Shown piece by piece: positions 56,065 through 64,000 of a stretch of DNA of 64,000 nucleotides; the stretch's first letter is position 1; each line of letters opens with the position of its first letter. The notes under the pieces were generated by a model that was not told where the DNA came from, did no database searches, and saw only the letters and a program-made list of their open reading frames with translations. Origin of the DNA: Lophius americanus (taxonomy: Eukaryota > Chordata > Actinopteri > Lophiiformes > Lophiidae); contig JBBDHG010000054.1 in the NCBI GenBank assembly GCA_037951165.1, positions 5,408,001 to 5,472,000 of the forward strand. Reading direction: 5' to 3'. Made by a program: the position numbers and the translations under genes.

Positions 56065-57114
56065 CGTAGTAGCAGTAGTAGTAGCAGCAGTGCCATTGCC
56101 CCCGTCGGCCTGTATGTCAAATGCCTCCATGGTCCGGTGGAACCTCTATGGTCCGAATTTGGTCCTCTGGACACCAATTGGTGACCTCTCCCATAGAAGT
56201 TTACGGAACGTATTTTTCACACAGCATCATGATGCAACCAGCTCACCTTCCACTGGTGGCTGCAAAAACACGTTCATGTTACATAAATCCCCGTAGCAGC
56301 ACTCTATCAGCAGCTCCGGAGTTGGCGGGTTTCCACATTGCAAGGTCCCTTCCTCATCCGCTGCGACGCAGCCCTTTTGAAGAACTGCTGACCCACTCTG
56401 TACAGAGAGGGAGGTGAAGCACTGCTGGCTGAGGCACCTGTCCCCACTGCTGCAGGACGCCCCCTCACACAAACACTCATAGTCCCTCACACCCACATCA
56501 CCTGCAAAAGAAAAAAAACTATTCTTAACAAAGTTGTATTCCCAAAATATGCCCCTTAAGATCCTGGGATGACCCCTCCTGAGAGGATGTCTGTACATCT
56601 ACTTTAAGCACAAGGACAACTTGCCACCTAAAAAAAAACAACATAATTTCACTCACTGCAGTCTGTTAGAATATCACTGAAAGTCAGAGATGAGAGGAAT
56701 TAGGAGGGGCTGGAGAAGCAGAAAAAGTATGTAAATCTGGGGTCTGTGCACATAAGGGTCTTGAGGGGACAGAAAATGACAGCGGCTGAAAGACTGTTGC
56801 CAACAGTAAAAAATAATGAGAATGGGAGAACGCAGATATCCTGAGGAGATCTTTCTAACTATTGTGTGTTCTTGGGACTTTCAGTGAGAGTCAATAGCCT
56901 ACAATAATCATCTTTATTAAAGAGAAAAGCAAGAGACCTAATTTATGCAGATCCTGTCTCTGGTAAAGGAACCACCTCTCCTCTCTGCAGCAAAAGCCTC
57001 ACTTTGGGTTTGACATGACAAGCTACATTTTGTGACAAGACACTTACCTTCGATGCTAAGGGAGGGAACCACCAGGATGAGCAGAGCTAAAAGCATCATG
57101 CCGCCGGCCAACAT
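42006..57114 (-). CDS. acvr1: ACVR1 (ALK2), BMP/activin type I receptor with three ectodomain exons
   Basis: ACVR1 is a type I serine/threonine kinase receptor for BMPs and activins and signals through SMAD1/5/8. Exons are 57048-57114 (signal peptide), 56247-56501, 53945-54217 and 53495-53764 (three ectodomain copies), 52388-52593 (membrane segment VVIIVAPILVLIVLSTIAIL), 49456-49555 (GS box TSGSGSGLPFLVQRT), 46550-46696 (GKGRYGEV), 45807-46082 (HRDLKSKN), 44326-44523 (GTKRYMAPE), 42901-43031 and 42006-42140 (stop 42006-42008). All splice sites are GT-AG. The kinase and tail (LTKIDNSLDKIKTDI) are nearly identical to my recollection of human ACVR1; the L45 loop SDMTSRNSSTQ is of BMP type, and the regulatory Arg in TVARQITL is kept. 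With all exons the product is 685 residues; with one ectodomain it is 504 (A), 510 (B) or 509 (C), against 509 in human. Exon 57048 has its own acceptor (exon start 57121), so a 5' untranslated exon lies further upstream. Confidence 0.95.
42240..42760. repeat. Unnamed dispersed repeat, copy 2
   Basis: Contains GGTATATCCCCGAAAAGCCC, TGTTGTACAAGCAATCCCC and GCGCTCCCTAGTGAAGGAAA. These modules are shared with 29880-30200 and 46310-46490. It lies in the last ACVR1 intron. Confidence 0.6.
43330..43752 (+). mobile_element. RTE-clade (Rex3-like) LINE 3' end with (GATG)n tail
   Basis: The frame 43458-43694 encodes the terminal part of the LINE protein (TGKRPRGRPRARWRDCM, LAWEHLGIPQDELE, LLSLLPKQPGPR, stop). 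It is followed by a very short 3' UTR and ten or more GGAT/GATG units (43707-43751). A GATG tail is typical of Rex3-type RTE elements. It is 5'-truncated and lies in reverse orientation within an ACVR1 intron. Confidence 0.85.
45019..45056. repeat. Poly(A) tract
   Basis: A 38-bp A-run with a single C interruption in an ACVR1 intron. It could be the tail of an old retrocopy, but nothing recognisable precedes it. Confidence 0.85.
46310..46490. repeat. Unnamed dispersed repeat, copy 3
   Basis: Contains CCTCGAAAAGCCCCCAGTCC, TTTGTACAAGCAATCCCTC and GGCTCCCTCTAGTGCGTAAA, the same order of modules as copies 1 and 2. Confidence 0.6.
46800..48470. other. ACVR1 intron between GS and first kinase exons, 3' part
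   Basis: No gene was seen. A 15-bp perfect inverted repeat lies at 47811-47842. ORFs on both strands lack any recognisable domain. Confidence 0.45.
47811..47842. repeat. Perfect inverted repeat, 2-nt spacer
   Basis: Arm TCTGCTTGTCTTACA, spacer TT, and the exact reverse complement. Confidence 0.85.
48470..48720. mobile_element. Possible non-autonomous DNA transposon
   Basis: Repeated GTTTACATG-type motifs, a CGCGCAGACT segment and a GCGCCCAGAAGAAGAA end resemble short hAT-like elements common in fish. The family is not certain. Confidence 0.3.
48880..49005 (-). repeat. tRNA-derived SINE
   Basis: The minus strand reads GCCGGTGGCTCACTTGGCAG (A-box region), then a tRNA-like head ending GTCCGATCCCCGGCC (B-box region). 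It is not a working tRNA because no acceptor stem forms. Confidence 0.6.
50516..50592. repeat. CT-rich simple repeat
   Basis: Two units of CTCGCTCTTGCTCGCTCA followed by (CT)n and CCTCTCCC. It lies in the ACVR1 intron before the GS exon. Confidence 0.85.
51326..51364. repeat. Perfect 17-bp inverted repeat, 4-5-nt loop
   Basis: Arm ACTCTTTTCAGCTCTTT, a short loop, and the exact reverse complement. It lies in the ACVR1 intron between the membrane and GS exons. Confidence 0.9.
52048..52150 (-). mobile_element. Tc1-like fragment next to the ACVR1 membrane exon
   Basis: TGGATCAGCCGTAACATTTA and GACATCTTTCTATCAGAACC match the family seen at 34055-34380. Confidence 0.5.
53495..53764 (-). CDS. acvr1: ACVR1 ectodomain exon C (closest to the usual vertebrate form)
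   Basis: This exon encodes 90 residues of activin-receptor ligand-binding domain with ten cysteines: ECVCEGKSC, NRC, RQCFTSL, QKGCF, MTCKTPPS, ECCYGHLCN. The acceptor is ATTTTCCAG and the donor AAAG|GTATAA; both ends are phase 1. The segment TMTCKTPPS and the overall pattern are nearest to human ACVR1 as I recall it. An N-glycosylation site NST follows the last cysteine. Used alone it gives a 509-residue receptor. Confidence 0.92.
53945..54217 (-). CDS. acvr1: ACVR1 ectodomain exon B (extra copy)
   Basis: 91 residues with all ten cysteines: DCVCAGAVC, QRC, QQCFSSL, QKGC, ATC, KCCQGHLCN. The acceptor is CTCTGATCAG and the donor AAAG|GTGACT; both ends are phase 1. It carries an NVT glycosylation site and the longest N-terminal linker (DIQQPAGRPVLREQ). 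It is about half identical to copy A by eye and differs from all known single-domain ACVR1 ectodomains I can recall. It is separated from exon C by a 180-nt intron. Confidence 0.88.
54756..54834. repeat. (TA)n microsatellite between ectodomain exons A and B
   Basis: About 75 bp of TA dinucleotides. Confidence 0.95.
54848..55081 (-). other. Unidentified ORF in the intron between exons A and B
   Basis: A 77-codon frame from ATG 55081 with a soluble-looking, Trp-rich composition (EPYWCEEQEYLKLQSWL). I cannot assign it. It has no cysteine pattern of the ectodomain family, so it is not a fourth copy. It may be part of a transposon. Confidence 0.2.
55290..55530 (+). repeat. tRNA-derived SINE between ectodomain exons A and B
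   Basis: The tRNA-like head GCTGTAGCTCAGTGGGTAGA has a clear A box, and GGTTAAAGCCC is a decayed B box. The body is shared with 13705-13827, with an (ATT)n end. Head and body make this the most complete SINE copy in the window. Confidence 0.7.
56034..56093. repeat. (AGT)n trinucleotide repeat
   Basis: About 20 AGT-type units with a few CGT and AGC variants, 150 bp downstream of ectodomain exon A in the direction of transcription. Confidence 0.9.
56247..56501 (-). CDS. acvr1: ACVR1 ectodomain exon A (extra copy)
   Basis: 85 residues with all ten cysteines: YECLCEGASC, DRC, QQCFTSL, QKGC, LQC, ECCYGDLCN. The acceptor is CTTTTGCAG and the donor GAAG|GTGAGC, the best donor of the three copies; both ends are phase 1. 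It lacks the N-glycosylation site after the last cysteine (NVF instead of NVT/NST) and has a short linker. It lies first after the signal-peptide exon. Used alone it gives 504 residues. Confidence 0.9.
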
Positions 57115-57464
57115 CGTTTACCTGGAGGGGAGATGAGAGAAAACAATAAATAAGGGCTCTCCATAACTGAATGGGCCGATTAAAGGCGATTTTCAAATTC
57201 ATGCATATTCAATATTATTCTTTTGATTTTTTTTTTAATATAACATCTTTCGGAGCAACACTCACTGAGACAGAGGGAATGTCGACCTGAGAGCATTAGA
57301 GAGAGCAATTTTATAGGGCGAGACCTTTTATTTTCAGAAAAAGAGTCAACACCAAGTTTAAAATTCTCAAGTAAAGTGGGTCTCATGCCTTCCCGTTGTC
57401 CTGGCAACAAGGCATTGAGTGGCAAGCAATGGGGAGACTGGTGCTCTCCTATTGGCTGCTTTGT

Positions 57465-57502
<38 letters not shown>

Positions 57503-57546
57503 TGTGTATGTGTGTGTGTGTGTGTGAATGTGTGTGTGTGTGTATG
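57465..57546. repeat. (TG)n microsatellite
   Basis: About 80 bp of TG dinucleotides with TATG and AATG interruptions, 340 bp upstream of the ACVR1 first coding exon. Confidence 0.95.
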
Positions 57547-59813
57547 CGCACGTTGAAGCCTGTATGTGCTGGAGGGACAGGCTTCTTTGGCATGAGGGGA
57601 GAGGAGTAGACAGACGAGACAGGAGGAGAGGAGCACAGTGGGGGGAACGAGTGTGGGCGCCCAAATACTATCGTTTAGAGACCAGGAGACAGAGTAATCC
57701 CTCAATATTTAATGCATCTCAGGGAGCGTCTGCATACGCTGTGTAGTTGTTTTTGTTTGTTTGCTGAAACCAGTCCCACACTTTCAAAGAGAAGAGTTTA
57801 AAATCAGGCTTTAATCTGATAGAGCCCGAGTGAATGATTTCATGAAGATGATATGTGGGTTTTGTGGAGCCATCACAGCCTGCAGCATGCCCCGTTTATG
57901 TCATACTAAGCACCAGGGCCCTTATCTGGGAACCATGTGTGCCTGAGCGCCAACGATAAACAACCCCCCCGAGGTCTTTGTGTCCATCCCACAGACATAA
58001 ATGATTAAACACGTAATGTTAGCATTACCCAACGGCAGCGTCCATACGGGCCGCTCATAAACAGCCCACATGCTGCTTCTTTAATCAGAGCACAAAACAG
58101 AGGCTGCCACACAGGGATAATCAGGAGATCTGTCTGCTCTCTCTGGACCAGGGGAAGAAGGGAGCAGCAGTTGGAATAAGGGACAGGCAGGAGGGCGTTA
58201 GGAGGCAAGGGAGGCATAGCTGGAGGGTAACGAGAGGACAGTAGGTCAGAATGTGGGAGAGACGTGTGTCGTGCAATAGTGAGGTAGGTCAAAGGGAGGG
58301 AAGTGGCACAAGGAGGTGTCTGCTGTCAACGCCCAGGGAGACAGTGGGAAGAAGAGCACTGAGCCGGTAGGGGAGGGCTGACTGGGTTACTGTGGAGCCA
58401 GGGGGGCCAGATGAAGCAGGATAAAGAGATAAGCATAGGAATAAAAGACAATAGTCTGGGAGACATACTAAAGCCTGGATAAAAAGTGATTGTGTCTGAC
58501 TGGTTATCCTGACATTGGTTCCCATATCACCCACCTAAAAAACAACAGAGCTCGATTTTCAGACTCAGACACTGCTGACAGATCAATAACTCACCTCTAT
58601 TAACTATCATTAAAGTAAATTAAAGTAGAGCATGTCACCAGGCGCCATTTAATGGCTTTAATTAGTGAGGGGAAATGATTTTTGCAGCATTTTTGTTTAC
58701 ATTTACTACTGAAAAAAAACTCGATAGGGCGCTTCCCTCAATACATCCCACCCACACAGACACTTTATATTACATAAGCTTACATAAGCAATAAGGAGCT
58801 TATTGTTGCCAAAATATGTCTACAGAAACCGCACACACGAAAAATGTATCCGTCTGTAAACATGATCATCAGATAACTATTAGAATCAACCAAAACCATT
58901 TTCCATTCATGCGTACAAAAACAGACAGTACAGTCATACTACCTGTCAACCTGTGATATTATCATTACAACATCCAGGTCATGTTTGACTGTCACTCATC
59001 GATTATGTCATCTCGACGATGATATACTAGTTCTATCACCAGAGGAGAATTACATTAGTTTGTCCCCTGTGGCACCTAACTTCTCAGTGAGTGTCTATTA
59101 ATGTGAATATCACTGATCATTTAGTGGGAATGCCAAACAGCAGCACCTCCGTCGACACATCCTAGTTTGGTCACATGATATGAGAGCCCAATAACTTGAG
59201 TACGTTTTTCAAATATGCAGCGGCCCAAACAAAAGCGCACTTCATTGCTATTCAATATAAATTACAAGCACGAAATACTCACATCCCCAGCTAAGGCATT
59301 TTTTTCTTCTTGTAGAAAACAAGCTTCCTTGAACTTGTAAGAATTGGTCATGTGGAATCAATAAGTTGCTCTTAATTTTAGATGCCTCTGATAAAAAGTT
59401 GAATACAAATATTTAAAAAAAAAAAAAAAAACAGCAACTTCAAATTATCTAAATATCACCGTCTCTTCTCGAGTACATGGCAGATGTGTGCAGTTTAGGA
59501 CAAACAACACCCATTCTTATATTCTCCTCCACTTCCAATTCACGACCTGGTTTAAACCAGCAACAGACAAAATGTCATTATGACAACTCTTTTATACTAT
59601 TCTTTTCTGAAAGAGCAAAAAGAAATCCCTCCACATCCAGCATAAACATAAGGCATAGTTTGCTCATAAAATATCAACTAGCAGCTTTGCTTGAATCCAC
59701 AATGAGGACGGGTCCTGATATTGGAGACCTCAGGGGGGATTCTTGGAAAAGGAGCGAGACAGGGAAAGCATCTGCAGCATCAATCGCCATCTGAACAGAC
59801 AACTTTATAGCAC

Positions 59814-59857
59814 TGTGTGTGTGTGTGTGTGTGTGTGCGTGTGTTTGTGTGTTTGTT
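59814..59857. repeat. (TG)n microsatellite
   Basis: About 40 bp of TG dinucleotides with CG and TTG interruptions. Confidence 0.9.
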
Positions 59858-61915
59858 GCAGCCCTCCATCCCTGAATATATTATTCACTGGCAGTTCTGC
59901 AGTGAGTTCAAAGAACTAACGTCCTGCCAAGGGTGTTCTCTCCTTTCCCCCCCTCTATCTATTTCACCCCTTATTTCCCTTTATTCCCTCCTCCTATAGC
60001 CTGTGATGTCGAGTTATAACAGGAAACCAGTGTGAATATCACACCATTATTTCTTTCCCGTGTTTATTGCTGTTATTATAAATCTAATTTACCTCGTGTT
60101 GCAGTATGCAGAGCACAATGTATACAGCCGCATTAGCCACTTCATTTACAATAAACTAGGAATTTCCTGACTCCTTGCACAAACCAAGAAAATGTTTAAC
60201 ATGTAAAATAAGGTGCGCTGTAAAGAATTAAACTAAGCAAATGTAAAAAATTAACCCCTTCAAGTTGCAACATTGAAAGTCTACCAGAACATTTACATTT
60301 ATTATCAGTTATAACAATAATAGCATACAGCTTATAGAAAAACACGCACATATATGCATGACAGAAGAATCTAATAGTCGATTTTTAGACATTATACTAC
60401 AGCTAGTCCTTGAGAACATATTGAAGATATGGACTGCTTCCTAAGATTTATGATTTTGCTTAAGGGAATGCTTGAAATGATTTTCTGACCACAGGTATTT
60501 TATGAGGGTATCGATGCCTCCGAGGTGCGTAAGCACTGACCTTCCGCATGAACACAGAGGTTGCATTGAGTCCAACGCAAAGTAGTCAAAGCGTGTTGAG
60601 CTCAGAGAGAAATACTTGAGATGGACTCGGCCTGCTGAAAAGTATGTTTGGGTTGACTCCTGCGGGGCGCGGCTAGAGGGGACTTGAAAGTGATCCTGCA
60701 TATGAAGGCTCCAATTTTATAACCGTTTTCTTTCCAGTGATTCAAGTCCAGAGGGCTACATTGATGAACACCTCTCCAAGAAGCTGGGCTGACTAAATGG
60801 TGATGATTAAACGCGTCTTTAAATGCTGGAACACCTGAACCCAAAAGAGGCAGCTAGATAGAATATGGTTCTACATGCACATTTCCTTCACACTTTGTTT
60901 CTGGGAAAGATTTTCTGACAAAGTGTTGGAACACTTTAGAGTAGTAAACTTAGAGTAGTAAACACTTAGAGTAGTAAAAGCAAAAATCCATCCATTTAGT
61001 TTGGTATCCATTTAACCTTTTTTGGTACGTTTGGTATTCTGGTCAAAACGGAGGAGAGACTGACAAATGCAATTTTGTCTGATGAGGATGGTGTATCACC
61101 GAGCTCAAGCAGGGAGAGGCCCTGCAGGAGCTGCTGAGTCATCGTGCTGGCAAATAGGGAGACAAGAGGTGGAATCTGTGTGTGAGCTGGCAGCCTGGCA
61201 GTTAACGTGGCACAAATAGCCCGAGCACAGAGGAAACTGCAGCAAACTGCAGGGCACTGAAGAAAAAAAAGACTGGGGCAATGCGGATCCTGCCGTTTGT
61301 GTGTCCGTCTCTGGCTCAAGACCCAAACAGTCAAAGTGTCACCATGCCATCAGGGGGACGCAGATGGTTTGCTCCAATGTGGATGTGGTTCTAACACAGA
61401 CCTGAGGATGAAAAGTGCTCCTTTCTGCAGCGGCCCATATTTAAATTCACACTGCGGCTCAGCAAATCAGCATTCACTGCCTAAAGTAAAATACATTTTT
61501 TCCGGATGACTAAAACCAAGTTAAAAGAAGATGCAACCTTTACCGACTTTTCTTACCGGCGTTACCAACAGAGTTGAACTTTACATTAAATATTATAAGA
61601 TAGAAGTAGGTGCACCTAATGAACCAACATTATTAGTCACAGCCAACATCAGAGAATTAGTTTGTTTTCTTTACACTGTGTGTACATACAGTCATTAAAG
61701 GGATGTAATAGTGACAACAGATTTTCTCACAATTACCTGAGATTTTGTCCATGATAATTAAATCAGTGTCTCTCAAACTTTTCTCAGTCATGACACCCGT
61801 TCAAAGTACAAAAAGTACCAAATACGTCCAAAGGACTTAAATATAACTCTGCATTCCCCTGACATCCAATGCATGGTTATTGATGGGGAGGGGCTGTTGA
61901 CGTGGATTACCCCCA

Positions 61916-61955
61916 CTGGGAAACATGGGCCTAGGAAGACGCCCATGTTTCCCAG
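61916..61955. repeat. Perfect 15-bp inverted repeat, 10-nt loop
   Basis: Arm CTGGGAAACATGGGC, 10-nt loop, and the exact reverse complement. The flanks do not pair. Confidence 0.85.
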
Positions 61956-62999
61956 CTCTTCTCGGTTGTGTTGACTTTTAAAGAGAATATTCTTCACCCT
62001 TGCTGGCTAATGATGGATAATATGTTGCTAGGTGTCCAAAGCTGTCCCGTCATACACAGGGATATGCCGAAGTGTTAAGTTTTTAACGACATACGAGTCA
62101 GGTAAAAATCTTTAATTTCGTGATTAGTTTTGTTTGAAAACTTTTATTAATTCTTCGATGTTGGCAAGATCAGAGTATTTCAATTGCCGTCTGGCCATTA
62201 GGAGGCCAGACAGCGCCCTAGCTGAGACATTAGATGATAGTTTGCAAATTTCAAAAAGTGTTTATTAAATATTGTACACAGTCTGAGCGATGCTTTTTTT
62301 CTGAGATGGAGAAGTAAGTTGGTCATGGAGCCAATTTAAGCCACTTCCACATTTTTAAAATCCTGGATGGTGAAGATGAGCCACACTTTGCAACCAAAGT
62401 GGATGGAGAGGCTGGAGCGTATCTATTTTGTTTGCTGATGGTGTTCGCGATCTCATTTTCAGCCTTAGGTTTGTGGTGTGGCGTCCATGCACGCCCACCC
62501 TGCACACTCAGAATACGCAGCAGTCTATCTGACTAGGCGGCACGAGGCAATGAATGTGAACTCACGACAACCTTTTCTTCGATATCAACAATCTTGAGGG
62601 TTGATCAAGTTAGGGCTGCATGGTTATGGCCAAAATGATAATCTTGATTATTCTGAGAATGATTTGTATTAGTTATCACCGTAAGTACATGCCAGCTGTT
62701 AGAGCTCTCAGTATTTCAACATTTTGCTTACTGTACACGTGATGCCTATTTGCGTGAGGCCATCACATTCTTTGTGTCCAGAGTGGTGACCGTTTTGCCA
62801 AAGTCTTCATTCCTCTGTTTATTGGACACATATTTGACCAGACGGAATGTGATAGCATTGGTAATTTTAATGCGTCTTTGTGAGTAGGTTGGGTGCAGTG
62901 ACACTTTGAACAGAGTCGCTGATATGGAAGTCAGATTTGATGAAGGCCAATTCACTGAGACTAGTCTGTGCCACACAGGGGCCACAAGCCAGTTTACTT

Positions 63000-63145
63000 T
63001 TAGTTCCAGTCCCAAGCCTGGATAAATGGGGTGGGCTATATCAGGAAGGGCATCCGATATAAAACCTCTGCCAGATCCATATGCGGAACGCCAAGACCCG
63101 CTGTGGCAACCCCTAAAATTGGAAGAGCCGAAAGAAGAACTTGGT
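63000..63145 (+). repeat. LINE 3'-end fragment
   Basis: AGGAAGGGCATCCGATATAA, ATATGCGGAACGCC and CCGCTGTGGCAACCCCTAAA are the usual order of a very common fish LINE tail. It ends in AAAGAAGAA. Confidence 0.55.
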
Positions 63146-64000
63146 GGTGGCCCATCAAGTTGATCCAAACTCCATCATTCAGAGGCAGAGAGTATCTAAG
63201 CAGCTGGCTACTCTCACATTGTGAGAGATGGAATCAAAAGCAGATGCTTATTGATTATGTTTGATTTCCATTCACGCGTTAATTTGAGTGGGTTATAGCA
63301 TGGCAGATAATGTTATTTGGAAACAAATCAAGAGAGACACCCACAAACACATTCAAACACACACACACATACTGTATTTGGCTAGTAGCAGATCTAATTC
63401 GAAAACACAACAGACAATGAGGACAACAGTTCCAGTTCTATGATATCAGAAGACATATCACCTATGCAAAGAACCAAGAGGAAAGCAAACATACACCACA
63501 ATAGTAGTTGTTGTAGTTCTGAGGGGTTAGACTGCAGCTTTCAAATCTTGTGAGACACAACCTGGTTGGTTTTACAACACTGTGAATACACTGTTAACAG
63601 GTCTTTTACGCAATGGTCACCATGGCAGCTAGACATTAGTTTTCACACAGTAATCGAAACATCTGACACGGCCAATTCAAACACCGTCTTTATAGCTCTG
63701 AGCGATGCTTGCCAACAGAGGAATGCACAAACACTCTCCCTCCAAAGACCATCTCACAAAGTTCACCGCTCTGGGGAAATAATACTGCAAAGGACACCTT
63801 GATTTGTATCACAGGACACCTCTCAACAAATTTTCCTTTTTGAGAAACAAGTAAATCAGTCAAACAGCCCAAAGAAACTTGGCTTGGAGAATATTCAGTC
63901 TTGATTGATCTGCCTTCATTGGCAGAGCTACAGGAGTAGGGAGCTAAACTGATATCCTTTGCTGCAAACATTGAACCAAACCATTCACTCAGACAGACCG

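Larger units (their letters stand above)
57122..64000. other. DNA upstream of the ACVR1 coding region
   Basis: No coding exon was recognised. The first coding exon has a splice acceptor at 57122-57124, so one or more 5' untranslated exons and the promoter should lie here or beyond. Simple repeats and one LINE tail are listed separately; a threefold TTAGAGTAGTAAA repeat lies near 60940-60978. Confidence 0.5.

Noticed and set aside
53495..56501. Assembly error or very recent duplication as the cause of three ACVR1 ectodomain exons
   Set aside because: The copies differ at about half of their residues, have different linkers and different intron flanks, yet each keeps the cysteines, frame and splice sites. 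A false duplicate would be nearly identical.
53945..56501. Exons A and B as a second, separate receptor gene
   Set aside because: No membrane, GS or kinase exon lies between them and exon C on either strand, and only one signal-peptide exon precedes them.
57367..57705. Long His/Thr-rich ORFs near the ACVR1 start
   Set aside because: They are translations of the (TG)n microsatellite.
58005..58534. Two minus-strand ORFs upstream of ACVR1
   Set aside because: Low-complexity Pro/Leu/Ser composition with no domain or conserved motif; most likely chance frames.

Overview
The window is vertebrate nuclear DNA, almost certainly from a teleost fish. Five spliced genes with GT-AG introns can be read out exon by exon. 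The introns and spacers hold fish-type repeats: an RTE-clade LINE ending in (GATG)n, L2-like LINE pieces, decayed Tc1-like transposons, tRNA-derived SINEs and long (AT)n microsatellites. Gene order and orientation match the human 2q24 block GALNT5(+), ERMN(-), CYTIP(-), ACVR1C(-), ACVR1(-). No functional tRNA, rRNA, CRISPR array or prokaryotic feature was seen.

Layout. 403-3612 (+): the last eight coding exons of GALNT5, whose 5' part lies outside the window. 4660-5624 (-): ERMN in two coding exons, with an unexplained 88-codon ORF just upstream (5688-5954). 8071-10903 (-): CYTIP in eight exons. 15792-35022 (-): ACVR1C (ALK7) in nine exons, predicted 493 residues, with repeat-rich introns and a possible 3 kb 3' UTR holding an (AT)n tract. 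35023-42005: intergenic, mostly decayed transposons. 42006-57114 (-): ACVR1 (ALK2). 57122-64000: non-coding DNA upstream of ACVR1, which probably contains its 5' untranslated exon(s).

Main discovery. ACVR1 has three different, intact extracellular ligand-binding exons in tandem (A 56247-56501, B 53945-54217, C 53495-53764) between one signal-peptide exon and one transmembrane exon. The vertebrate ACVR1 genes known to me encode one such domain. Each copy keeps all ten cysteines of the activin-receptor fold, has an open frame and splice sites, and is phase 1 at both ends, so any single copy or any combination stays in frame. Using only C gives 509 residues, the length of human ACVR1; using all three gives 685. 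The locus either builds a receptor with three ectodomains in series or swaps ectodomains by alternative splicing, as the insect type I receptor baboon does with its alternative ectodomain exons.

How the genes relate. ACVR1C and ACVR1 are neighbouring type I receptor paralogues with different L45 loops: ACVR1C is of the SMAD2/3 type and ACVR1 of the SMAD1/5/8 type. GALNT5 (mucin-type O-glycosylation), ERMN (actin-binding, myelin-associated) and CYTIP (PDZ adaptor for cytohesins) are conserved neighbours with no obvious pathway link to the receptors.
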